Assembly (NCBI RefSeq): GCF_040409805.1
Contig: NZ_CP099572.1
Location: 1,674,001 to 1,738,000, forward strand
Direction: 5' to 3'
DNA: 64,000 nt
Source of the DNA: Polynucleobacter sp. MWH-UH23A
Lineage (GTDB): Bacteria; Pseudomonadota; Gammaproteobacteria; Burkholderiales; Burkholderiaceae
Positions within the stretch are counted from its first letter, which is position 1; each line of letters starts with the position of its first letter. Of this stretch, positions 1 to 8,397 are shown one piece after another. Under the pieces are notes generated by a model. It had not been told where the DNA came from, did no database searches, and saw nothing but the letters and a program-made list of their open reading frames with translations. The translations under genes and the position numbers were made by a program.

Positions 1-1418
1 CTTTTGTCATAGTAACCAGCATTACGTCCACCCATCGCCAGAACAGTCTGATGGAGATCTTTTAAGGGCTCAATTGCTCGAGGATTATTATGCGGATTCA
101 GATTGAAGCTACCAAATGTCTCTTCAACTAATTTTCGATGCTTAAAATAATTGTTTGTCCAAAGACCACGTTGAATTTGGTTTGGGATTTCTTCAATAAA
201 TATTTTGCATAACTCTTCAAACTTAGTATGCATGCATGGATTTCCACCAATCATGGCAATTACACCATTGTAATTTTTTAAACTTCTTAGAGCCTCTCTA
301 AAGTTCTCGGGACTCATTTCCCAGTACTTGTCTTGATTTTCCAGTAATCTGGTGCAATTTGAGCAGGCTAGATCACACTTATTCGTAACATCTACACAAA
401 TAATGTGCATATGCTCTGGGCTACGCATTCTTTTGATCGCTAAGTCTGCATAGGAGATTTTTCCCTCTTGAGCTAAGTTTTTCTCCAGTATCTCAGCAAC
501 TTCATGAAGGGAGAATTCCTTAGTAAAAAAGTGCCTATCTTCTTTTATTTTTTTAAGTTTTTGATAAATTTGCTCAAATGGTATGTTATTGACAATCTCG
601 GGGATACGCTCCAAATCTCTCTCAGCCACAACTAAGCAGTAATCATCCCACTTTATTTTTTTAGAAAAAGGCAGGACATAATCGTCGGATAAAAGAATTG
701 GTATGGATCCATTCAAAAGCGCCTCCAAAAATCTAAAGCTCCAGCGACCTATTCCTGCAGGACATAAAGTAAAAAAACTTCTTGCCATGATTGAATGGTA
801 TGTAAACTGCGGAAACTCTTCGGGGGCGCCAATAACTATATTTGCATCACTGAATTTATTTTTAAAGTCGATTAGCTTTCCACCTCTAATATGGGATGGA
901 GGCAAAAATAGCTGGGTTAATTTACCGAGAAATGAAATAAGAATATCTCTAGCCTCATTTGGATAGGGAATCTCTTGATGTTGATAAGGCAAGAAAGCAA
1001 TATCGCGCGGCCAGAGATTAATCGACTCTAAGACTATCAGGGAAAATCTTTCATCTAACCATTTGTATGGTTGATCGTACGCCCTTCCAGGAACACCTTC
1101 GGTCATATCATATTTTGACCGAACTCTTTGACCTACATCCCCAGTAGAAAGAATGATGTGATTGCCCCTATCTAAATATTTACAATTCTTAAGAATTAAC
1201 TCTTCGGGATCAATATTTGCAAATTGCCATCCAGTTAGATAAAGAGGTACATAGAAATAATGAGCCTCATCCGGATCCAAAGTTCTATATTTGGCAAAAA
1301 AATCTGTGAAGTCAATCCAATACTGCAAATGATGCTCTTGCCTATGAATTGCGGCTGTATCTAGATTAAATTGTTGCAAGCTCTCATCTAAAAACTCATC
1401 GTATATAAAAATTTTCAT
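1..1418 (-). CDS. Exostosin-like glycosyltransferase fused to radical SAM domain (partial, C-terminus beyond window)
   Basis: Reading the minus strand from the ATG at 1418 gives 472 codons without a stop, running off the window at base 1. The N-terminal half resembles exostosin-type (GT47-like) glycosyltransferases: around residue 219 there is CPAGIGRWSFRFLEAL followed by NGSIPILLSDDY, the usual motif for nucleotide-sugar binding near the end of that fold. The second part carries a radical SAM cluster motif C348-x3-C352-x2-C355 (in NKCDLACSNCTR), followed by a GGNPCMH stretch where radical SAM enzymes have a GGEP-like motif. The start lies 10 nt after the stop of the upstream TPR-glycosyltransferase gene, so the two are probably cotranscribed. 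The enzyme would transfer a sugar and also do radical chemistry on a sugar, lipid or peptide; the substrate is unknown. The base composition is AT-rich by eye. The domain calls are by motif recognition; the fusion itself is directly visible as one open frame. Confidence 0.85.
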   Translation of the reverse strand, partial: MKIFIYDEFLDESLQQFNLDTAAIHRQEHHLQYWIDFTDFFAKYRTLDPDEAHYFYVPLYLTGWQFANIDPEELILKNCKYLDRGNHIILSTGDVGQRVRSKYDMTEGVPGRAYDQPYKWLDERFSLIVLESINLWPRDIAFLPYQHQEIPYPNEARDILISFLGKLTQLFLPPSHIRGGKLIDFKNKFSDANIVIGAPEEFPQFTYHSIMARSFFTLCPAGIGRWSFRFLEALLNGSIPILLSDDYVLPFSKKIKWDDYCLVVAERDLERIPEIVNNIPFEQIYQKLKKIKEDRHFFTKEFSLHEVAEILEKNLAQEGKISYADLAIKRMRSPEHMHIICVDVTNKCDLACSNCTRLLENQDKYWEMSPENFREALRSLKNYNGVIAMIGGNPCMHTKFEELCKIFIEEIPNQIQRGLWTNNYFKHRKLVEETFGSFNLNPHNNPRAIEPLKDLHQTVLAMGGRNAGYYDK

Positions 1419-1428
1419 TGGAGATACC

Positions 1429-3333
1429 CTATTTTTTTAGATCTTCCGCAATTCTGTTAACAACAGATTCCCAATCATGGGGCTTGGGCTGCCTATAAAT
1501 CTTGAATGTTGGATACCATGGACTATCCTCTCGGTCTAATAACCAGCGCCAACAGGTGTCAAAACGATTCATAAGCCACACTGGCTTACCAAGTGCGCCA
1601 GCCAAGTGTGCCGTTGATGTATCAACAGATATAACAAGATCTAAATTTTCTATAAGCGCTGCGGTATCAGTAAAGTCATTGAGTGAATCAGCATGATTAA
1701 TAATTCTTGGACCATCCCAATTTTGCAAATGAAGCACAACAAGCTCTGACTCCGGAAGTTCACCTTTTTGAAGGCTATGGAACTCAATTCCTTCGGTTTT
1801 AAAATTTTTTAACTTTGATAGTTCAATATTTCTTCTTCGATTTAGCGGCCATAACTCTGGCTGATCAGGCCTAAAGCCCCCCGACCAAACTAAGCCCACC
1901 CTTTTAGCATTTACAGGTCCTAATTTTTGCTTCCAAGCTTGTACCTTTAAGGGGTCTGCTTTCAGGTATGGAATTTCACTGGGTATATTCTCGATTCCGT
2001 TGCCTAAAAGAAAAGGTAGACTCATTAAATTACAGTAATAATCAAATCTTGGAACAGGCTGACCTGTCGAAACTATTTGAGCTAACCCATCTAAATTCTC
2101 TAAGAGCTTTTCAAGAGGTGGCTGCACCTCTAGAACAACATTAGCCCCCATGGTATTTAACGTCTTGACATATCTACAAAACTGAATCGTATCCCCCAAA
2201 CCCTGCTCAGCGCGCAACAAAATGGTTTTATTGGTTAAATTTTGAGAAGGCCCTCTCCACTCAAAATTTTTTAGCTTGGCACGGTCATAACTAAATACTG
2301 CCCTCTTAAGATGGAACCTATTTTCATACTCTTTCCAGCCCCTCTCAAAATCTCCACTACAAAGCAGCAATAAAGCGCGATTCCAAAATACATCCACTTT
2401 TGTAGGATCAAGCTCAATTGCCTTGTTATAGTCCGCAAGAGACTGCTCAAATCTTAGTAGCCTTTCAGCTGCATAAGCCCTATTGAAATAGGCGCCTGCA
2501 TAATTTGGATCAATTGATATTGCCTTGTCATAGCACTTGATTGCATCCTCAACCTCTTCAAGCTTCTCCAGTGCCACGCCTTTATTTTGATATGCCTGCA
2601 AAAACTTTGGATTGATGGCAAGAGCGGCATCGTAACATTCGATTGCTTCTTTGTATTGCCCCATCTTTTCAAGTGCAACCCCTTTATTACCGAGGCACTC
2701 AAAAAATTTCGGTTGTAGCTTTAAAGCCTTTTCGAAGTAAGTAAGGCCAATATCGGGGTTATCCAAATCAACCAAGCATAGCCCGAGATTATTCATCGCC
2801 TCAAAAAAATCAGGTTTTATTAGGATCGCCGTCTCATAGGCATTAATAGCCTCTAATAATTTACCTGTTGAATTGAGAAGGTTCCCTTTGATAAAAAAAC
2901 CTAGATGATGGTTTGGGCAGAGGGAATTAAATTTCTCTAGAGCAATAATTGCCTCATTAGATTTGCCGATTTTTGCCAGAATATTCGCTTTGTTATAAAA
3001 ACTTTCCGCAAAATTAGGGTCTAACTCGATTGCTGTTTCAACACTGTTAAGACCTTCATCGAACCTCTCAAGCCCCTTAAGAGCCATACCCCTATTGCTC
3101 CATACACTTGCTTGCTGATTATTGACTTTTAAGGCGCGATCAAAATAACTGAGCGCATCTGAAAACGCATTTTTTTGAAGGAAAACAACTCCGAGTAGTT
3201 GAATGGCATCAAAACATTGGGGGTCCACTTTAAGGATTTCTTCATAAATCTTCCGAGCACTTTCCAGCTCACCCTTTTGGTGAAGGTCAACCGCATTAAC
3301 CAGTTTTGCTGCAGCCTTGTCTTGTTTTTTCAT
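1429..3333 (-). CDS. TPR-repeat protein with C-terminal glycosyltransferase-like domain
   Basis: The protein has 634 residues. About ten tetratricopeptide repeats fill residues 1 to roughly 340, with repeated signatures such as NKGVALEKMGQYKEAIECYD. The last third resembles the GT-B C-terminal domain of the heptosyltransferase (GT9) and O-GlcNAc-transferase-like (GT41) group, with LRAEQGLGDTIQF near residue 370 and SVDTSTAHLAGALGKPVW near the end, the usual nucleotide-sugar site. Proteins with this layout often glycosylate proteins or surface polymers. It is divergent from the flagellin gene 243 bp away and sits 10 bp upstream of the exostosin-radical SAM gene, so flagellin glycosylation is a reasonable inference but not proven. 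Start ATG at 3333; no strong ribosome binding site seen. Family call fairly sure; acceptor and sugar unknown. Confidence 0.88.
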   Translation of the reverse strand: MKKQDKAAAKLVNAVDLHQKGELESARKIYEEILKVDPQCFDAIQLLGVVFLQKNAFSDALSYFDRALKVNNQQASVWSNRGMALKGLERFDEGLNSVETAIELDPNFAESFYNKANILAKIGKSNEAIIALEKFNSLCPNHHLGFFIKGNLLNSTGKLLEAINAYETAILIKPDFFEAMNNLGLCLVDLDNPDIGLTYFEKALKLQPKFFECLGNKGVALEKMGQYKEAIECYDAALAINPKFLQAYQNKGVALEKLEEVEDAIKCYDKAISIDPNYAGAYFNRAYAAERLLRFEQSLADYNKAIELDPTKVDVFWNRALLLLCSGDFERGWKEYENRFHLKRAVFSYDRAKLKNFEWRGPSQNLTNKTILLRAEQGLGDTIQFCRYVKTLNTMGANVVLEVQPPLEKLLENLDGLAQIVSTGQPVPRFDYYCNLMSLPFLLGNGIENIPSEIPYLKADPLKVQAWKQKLGPVNAKRVGLVWSGGFRPDQPELWPLNRRRNIELSKLKNFKTEGIEFHSLQKGELPESELVVLHLQNWDGPRIINHADSLNDFTDTAALIENLDLVISVDTSTAHLAGALGKPVWLMNRFDTCWRWLLDREDSPWYPTFKIYRQPKPHDWESVVNRIAEDLKK

Positions 3334-3517
3334 ATTTTTGTTTAAGCTATTTATCTGATTAGCCTTTAGAGGCCCGCCATTAACTCAAAAGGCAATTGAA
3401 CAAACTGAAGACATGCAATTTTCTTGCCAAAATTGAGAAATATTCCTTAAATTCGCTATTTTTACAAATTTATGGGCTGTCAAGGCCTAGATCTTGGTCA
3501 TAATCCGGCGCCCCCAC

Positions 3518-3545
3518 TAAACGAATAATCAAAATTGTCCGTATG
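3518..3545 (+). promoter_or_regulatory. Candidate sigma-28 promoter of the flagellin gene
   Basis: A CTAAA box (TAAA at 3518-3521) is followed 16 nt later by TCCGTATG (3538-3545). Known sigma-28 promoters have TAAA, about 15 nt, then GCCGATAA, so the match in the -10 half is only partial. The site lies 32 nt before the flagellin ATG, in the divergent gap shared with the glycosyltransferase operon, and fliA is present in the window. Confidence 0.35.
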
Positions 3546-3576
3546 AAGTTAACCAATAATTCGCTTAGAGACGGCC

Positions 3577-5973
3577 ATGGTTACGATCAATACAAATATA
3601 AGCTCACTTTATGCTCAGCAAAATCTTGCTGAAACCCAAAAAACGCTTACAGAGACCATTACCCATTTATCTACGGGAAAAAGGGTTAATAGCGCCCAAG
3701 ATGATGCCGCATCCCTAGCTATCTCACAGAGCATGGTTAGTCAAATTCTTTCAATAAATCAATCAGTTAGTAATTTAAATAATGCGACCAACTTAATGCA
3801 AATCGCCGATACAGGCCTTTCTTCATTGCAGGATATGTTCTTGAGAATTAATGAACTTGCTATACAAGGTCGCAATGACAGCCTTAATGGGTCGCAAAAG
3901 ATAAGCATCGTCAAAGAACTTTCCGCACTAAATGATGAAATTGATCACGTTATCGACCGAACCAAAATGAATGGAAATGGTCTTTTAACGAATTATGGTG
4001 TACTTAATGGCGGCTCTGGATTGCAAGTAGGTTCGGTAAACGTCGGGGTTTTAGATTCTACTGTTGCATCCAGTATTGATGTCAGTGGTGCTCGGCCAGG
4101 AATTTATAAATTCTCAAATATAGGCGCTGAACTTACTCTGACGAAAACAGATCTGAATGATAACACCCTTGGAAATCAAACCGTTACCGTTGCAACCCCG
4201 ACCGGTGCAAGGGGCAGCACCTATAACCAAACTCTTGACTTTAGCGCGTTTGGGATTAGCATTAACTTACGAAGCACAACTATTGGCGTTAACGGACTAA
4301 CTGATAGCGGCGAAGAAATTGCCCACAATCTAAACAATATTTTTAAACCTATTATTGTTGATGAAGCGGTTCGACTCAATTTTGGAACGGATGGCACTAA
4401 TAGATCGCTTATATCCTTTAGACCAATCAACCTCACCACAGTTGCCGCCCCAGATGCGGTACTTGGCGAGAATTTAAATCAAAACGGAATATCAAACACC
4501 AATACAGGTGCCATACAAGTACTTGCTTCTGCTGAAACCGTAAAAGGTAGTTACGCAATTACAGTCAACCAGTCTGCTGCTGCCTCAGAATTCGAACTTG
4601 TTGGATTTAGTAACAGCGGTACTGGAAACGCATCACCAAGCACCGTCGGCATTAACTCTGGATTTACATTAACAGTTGGCAACCGAACCTATAAAGCCAA
4701 TGGAGATAAGGTTGTTGGAGGAGTTACAACCTCTGGAGCAGTTCCAGTTTTGAGCGGATCAAACGTCAACGTAGATACCTTCACATCATGGATAAATAGC
4801 CTTAATGACAACAACATCTCGGCACGCCTGTATCAGCGTAGCACTGGTGATTATGCTATCAAGATTAATGGCGGACAAACTGGTGCTGATAATGCCGTCT
4901 CATTTACCAACATGAATTTAGTAGTTGCCAATAATTTTCTAACCAATACTAAAATTTATGGAAATGTCAGTCTTGCTGCGGACGGAAAACTCACTACGAG
5001 CTTTACATATACTGTTTCTGATCCTTATTCGGCAAGTCCAATTACCACGACTGGCGGAATATCTGCCTATGAAGGCAATAATTCAACCTACTTGAGCTAC
5101 AACTCGTCACAAGCAGCTTACTTAAGCTCAAGTTACTCGAATTATTTGACCACTACAACCAGAACAAGTGGGGGCATAACTGGTACCACCGAGCTTTCGC
5201 CGAACCCAGCATACGTCTCGTATTATCCCTATGCTAATCCATATAGCATTTACTATGATCCAAACTATTCCTCATATGCTTGGTATCTTGGAACGCGCGA
5301 TCAACCTAGTTCATCCAGTTATGCATATAGTTCAGCAACATGGAATGCCAACTACACTTCAAATATTCAGATCATGAATTCCGTAGTTGGCATCGACCCA
5401 GCTCGGGATGCAACATTAACCATTACTAATGGTGGAACCACGAGAAGATTAACTGAATCGACCAATACATTTACTGATGCCACTACCGGATTAATTCTAA
5501 ACGTAGGCACAGGTCGACAAGCATGGGATGGAGCGGCAACTGCCAATATCGTAGTTGGCGACGCACTGCCACCATTGCCTAGAAATAACTCCAACCTTGT
5601 TGCAGTGGATCAAAAAATAACTGCCATGGAGAACTTCACCGCAAATACAAGTACCGCCGACTGGCATGCCGCGTTTGATTTTCTTCAAGATCAATCGGAT
5701 AAGGCGCTGGATTACCTATCTTATGAGCGCGGGATTATTGGCGCTCAGATTAACCGCGTTGCATTTATCAATACCAACTTAAGATCTCAAGGCCAAAATC
5801 TTGATAAATCAAAATCCGATCTTGTGGATGCAGATATTGGAGCAGAAACAGCACAGTTTGCAAAAAGCCAGTTACAGCAAAGGGTTGCCTCGCAAATGGT
5901 AACGCAGGCAAATTCGCTGGCCAATCCAATTAAGACCATGATAGGCCTCTGGGACGACATTAAGTCAAAATAA
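3577..5973 (+). CDS. fliC: Flagellin, unusually long with a Tyr/Ser/Thr-rich central segment
   Basis: This is the filament subunit, 798 residues long, against roughly 270 to 500 in most flagellins. The N-terminal D0/D1 region is canonical (INTNISSLYAQQNL near the start, STGKRVNSAQDDAA near residue 33, then the INELAIQ and RTKMNGNGLL segments). The C-terminal helix is recognisable (SDLVDADIGAETAQFAKSQL) but the last 15 or so residues, PIKTMIGLWDDIKSK, depart from the usual hydrophobic ending. Between them lies a long variable domain; residues about 489-600 are very rich in Tyr, Ser, Thr and Asn (about 19 tyrosines), likely surface-exposed and a possible glycosylation substrate for the divergent glycosyltransferase genes. 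Expression by FliA is likely. A hairpin terminator follows the stop. No flagellar cap or FliS chaperone gene is adjacent. Confidence 0.95.
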   Translation: MVTINTNISSLYAQQNLAETQKTLTETITHLSTGKRVNSAQDDAASLAISQSMVSQILSINQSVSNLNNATNLMQIADTGLSSLQDMFLRINELAIQGRNDSLNGSQKISIVKELSALNDEIDHVIDRTKMNGNGLLTNYGVLNGGSGLQVGSVNVGVLDSTVASSIDVSGARPGIYKFSNIGAELTLTKTDLNDNTLGNQTVTVATPTGARGSTYNQTLDFSAFGISINLRSTTIGVNGLTDSGEEIAHNLNNIFKPIIVDEAVRLNFGTDGTNRSLISFRPINLTTVAAPDAVLGENLNQNGISNTNTGAIQVLASAETVKGSYAITVNQSAAASEFELVGFSNSGTGNASPSTVGINSGFTLTVGNRTYKANGDKVVGGVTTSGAVPVLSGSNVNVDTFTSWINSLNDNNISARLYQRSTGDYAIKINGGQTGADNAVSFTNMNLVVANNFLTNTKIYGNVSLAADGKLTTSFTYTVSDPYSASPITTTGGISAYEGNNSTYLSYNSSQAAYLSSSYSNYLTTTTRTSGGITGTTELSPNPAYVSYYPYANPYSIYYDPNYSSYAWYLGTRDQPSSSSYAYSSATWNANYTSNIQIMNSVVGIDPARDATLTITNGGTTRRLTESTNTFTDATTGLILNVGTGRQAWDGAATANIVVGDALPPLPRNNSNLVAVDQKITAMENFTANTSTADWHAAFDFLQDQSDKALDYLSYERGIIGAQINRVAFINTNLRSQGQNLDKSKSDLVDADIGAETAQFAKSQLQQRVASQMVTQANSLANPIKTMIGLWDDIKSK

Positions 5974-5993
5974 GCTTGCTGCACAACAAATCT

Positions 5994-6018
5994 AATGGCC
6001 CCTTGGGGCCATTTTTCT
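5994..6018 (+). terminator. Rho-independent terminator of fliC
   Basis: The hairpin AATGGCCC-CTTG-GGGCCATT (5994-6013) is followed by a short T-run, 21 nt after the flagellin stop codon. Confidence 0.8.
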
Positions 6019-6271
6019 TGAGTGATTGGATAAAAACCTATATTCATCAATGCTTTAGGAATTTTTTGCCACCTTTTTAGGCAAACATAGGCAAAATTTG
6101 CCATTTTTGGTGTTTTTCTCAATGAAATCAAGTATATTTAGGGTTGTTTTTGGCGCGGACCACTAGATATGGTGAATTTCGTCTCTTGTGAATGAGCGCT
6201 AACTATATTGAGCTTGTTTTTGGCAATTTTGACTAGTTTTTAATCATTTATCGGGCAAAAGACCTATACGC
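6019..6271. other. Intergenic region between fliC terminator and flhA
   Basis: About 250 bp without a convincing gene. It is AT-rich and should hold the flhA promoter, but I found no clear sigma-28, sigma-54 (GG-N10-GC) or sigma-70 match. Confidence 0.4.
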
Positions 6272-8362
6272 ATGAAAATTCTGGGTTTTGACACCTCTAA
6301 GCTGCCGAGTCCTTCGGCACAAGGCGCCATCCCGATTCTGGTTCTGCTGGTTTTGATCATGATGCTGGTGCCTTTACCAGCCGTCATTCTCGACATACTC
6401 TTTACATTCAATATCGCCTTATCGATCATCGTCCTGTTTACGGCGATCAATATTAAAAGCTTCAAAGACTTCGTTGCCTTTCCAACGGTTTTACTGCTTA
6501 CCACCCTACTTCGTCTATCGCTAAACGTTGCTTCAACTCGTATCGTTTTATTAGATGGTTACAAAGGAACTGATGCGGCCGGTAAGGTGATTGAGGCCTT
6601 TGGCGTGTTTTTAATTGGAGGCAACTTTGCGGTAGGTATCGTGATCTTTATTGTGATCACCATTATTAACTTTGTGGTGATCACCAAGGGTTCTGGTCGC
6701 GTTGCCGAGGTTTCTGCCCGCTTCGCCTTGGACTCCATGCCTGGTAAGCAGATGGCAATTGATGCAGACCTCAATGCGGGCCTGATTCAACAAGACGAAG
6801 CCAAGGCGCGACGCGCTGATGTAGCACAAGAAGCAGACTTCTTTGGCTCAATGGACGGTGCTTCAAAGTTTGTGCGTGGCGATGCTATGGCTGGCATCAT
6901 GATTCTGGTCATCAACCTAATTGGCGGTCTGTTGATTGGCGTCTTGCAACACGGCATGGATTTTGGCAAAGCGCTCTCCACCTTTGCATCACTCACTATT
7001 GGCGATGGTCTTGTTGCACAAATTCCGGCGCTAGTGATTTCGACGGCTGCCGGTATTTTGGTGACCCGCGTTGCCACTGAGGATGATTTTTCTGGTCAGG
7101 TCTCAAAACAATTTGAGGCCAACAGTAATGCGCTTGGGGTAGTTGCAGCTGTTCTCGGCATCTTAGGTGTGTTGCCTGGCATGCCCCACTTTATCTTTTT
7201 GGCCTTTGCTGCCCTGTTTGGTGGCCTAGCGTATTTAACTCATCAGCGCATTCAAAAAGAAGCTGCGGCCGCCAAGATTGCTGCGGCTCAACCCGTTACA
7301 AATGAAGAGCTCGAGTGGAAGGATGTACCCATTGTTGAGCCGCTCTGCTTAGAGCTAGCCTATCGACTTATTCCTTTGGTAGATAAAGGCGACGAGAGTG
7401 ATTTAATCAAGCGTATCAAGGCGATTCGTCGCAAATTTGTAACGCAGGTTGGCTTTTTAATTCCATCAGTACATATTCGCGATAACTTGCAATTATCTGC
7501 TGAGAGTTATCGCGTCTTACTCTACGGTGCTGAGATTGGTCGTGGCCAATGTTTGCCAGATCGATTACTAGCCATTCAACAAAGTGGTACTGAAAAAATT
7601 CCTGGCATTGAAGTCAAAGATCCTACCTTTGGCATGCCTGCTGTATGGATTGAACGCCGTCAACGCGATGAGGCTATTGCCAAAGGCTATACCGTAGTTG
7701 AACCAGCAGTTGTGATCACTACGCACTTAGATCACCTGATTCACCAACATGCTGCAGAGCTTTTAGGTCGTCAAGAAACCCAGGACTTACTCGATCACTT
7801 CAAGATGAGTTACCCAAAGCTCGTTGAAGATGTCATCCCCAAAATTGTGACGGTTGCACAACTACAGCGAATATTGCAATTGCTGCTAGAAGAAAATGTG
7901 CCTATCAAAGACTTGCGCACTATCTTAGAAGTTGCTAGCGAATACGCAGGAAAGCTTAATGACCCCCTCGAAATCCTGCCGCATATTCGGTATGCATTAC
8001 GCAGAACGATTGTGCAAGATAGCTTAGGTGATGGCAGCAACTTCAAAGTGTTGGGCATTCAACCTGAGTTTGAAAGACTGATCGAGCAATCGATTGGAGC
8101 CGGTGCAATTGCTCCTGATGGCCTCATTGAACCCTCTTTGGCCCGTATGTTTGGCGAAGAAGTCATCAAAGGCATACAGGAAATGGAAAACGATAACCTA
8201 CCCCCCGTCATCGTCAGTGGCACCCGAACTAGGACAACCATCTCCCGAATTGCCCGTAGGGTTTGCCCCCAAGCGATTATTCTGGCTCTCAGTGAGCTGC
8301 CGCCGACTGCAAATCTGGCTTTTTACAAGGTTCTTTGTTCCCAGACGGGCAAAAACCCCTAA
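6272..8362 (+). CDS. flhA: Flagellar biosynthesis protein FlhA
   Basis: FlhA is the large inner-membrane component of the flagellar type III export gate; its cytoplasmic nonameric ring docks chaperone-substrate complexes. The 696-residue product matches the family length. The N-terminal half has about eight hydrophobic segments; between them is the conserved FHIPEP-family cytoplasmic loop (GRVAEVSARFALDSMPGKQ, about residues 148-166, then DADLNAGLI). The C-terminal half is the soluble ring domain. It heads a plus-strand set flhA-flhF-flhG-like-fliA; flhF starts 35 bp downstream. flhB is not next to it, unlike in many proteobacteria. The ATG at 6272 is preceded by only weak ribosome-binding sequence. 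Confidence 0.97.
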   Translation: MKILGFDTSKLPSPSAQGAIPILVLLVLIMMLVPLPAVILDILFTFNIALSIIVLFTAINIKSFKDFVAFPTVLLLTTLLRLSLNVASTRIVLLDGYKGTDAAGKVIEAFGVFLIGGNFAVGIVIFIVITIINFVVITKGSGRVAEVSARFALDSMPGKQMAIDADLNAGLIQQDEAKARRADVAQEADFFGSMDGASKFVRGDAMAGIMILVINLIGGLLIGVLQHGMDFGKALSTFASLTIGDGLVAQIPALVISTAAGILVTRVATEDDFSGQVSKQFEANSNALGVVAAVLGILGVLPGMPHFIFLAFAALFGGLAYLTHQRIQKEAAAAKIAAAQPVTNEELEWKDVPIVEPLCLELAYRLIPLVDKGDESDLIKRIKAIRRKFVTQVGFLIPSVHIRDNLQLSAESYRVLLYGAEIGRGQCLPDRLLAIQQSGTEKIPGIEVKDPTFGMPAVWIERRQRDEAIAKGYTVVEPAVVITTHLDHLIHQHAAELLGRQETQDLLDHFKMSYPKLVEDVIPKIVTVAQLQRILQLLLEENVPIKDLRTILEVASEYAGKLNDPLEILPHIRYALRRTIVQDSLGDGSNFKVLGIQPEFERLIEQSIGAGAIAPDGLIEPSLARMFGEEVIKGIQEMENDNLPPVIVSGTRTRTTISRIARRVCPQAIILALSELPPTANLAFYKVLCSQTGKNP

Positions 8363-8397
8363 AATCACCATTAAAGAGAATGTTCCGGAGTTAACCC

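Noticed and set aside
703..966. Plus-strand open frame of 87 codons
   Set aside because: It lies antisense to the exostosin-radical SAM gene, whose motifs are clear on the minus strand.
6126..6271. Possible sigma-54 promoter before flhA
   Set aside because: TGGC-like sequences occur, but none has the GG-N10-GC spacing.
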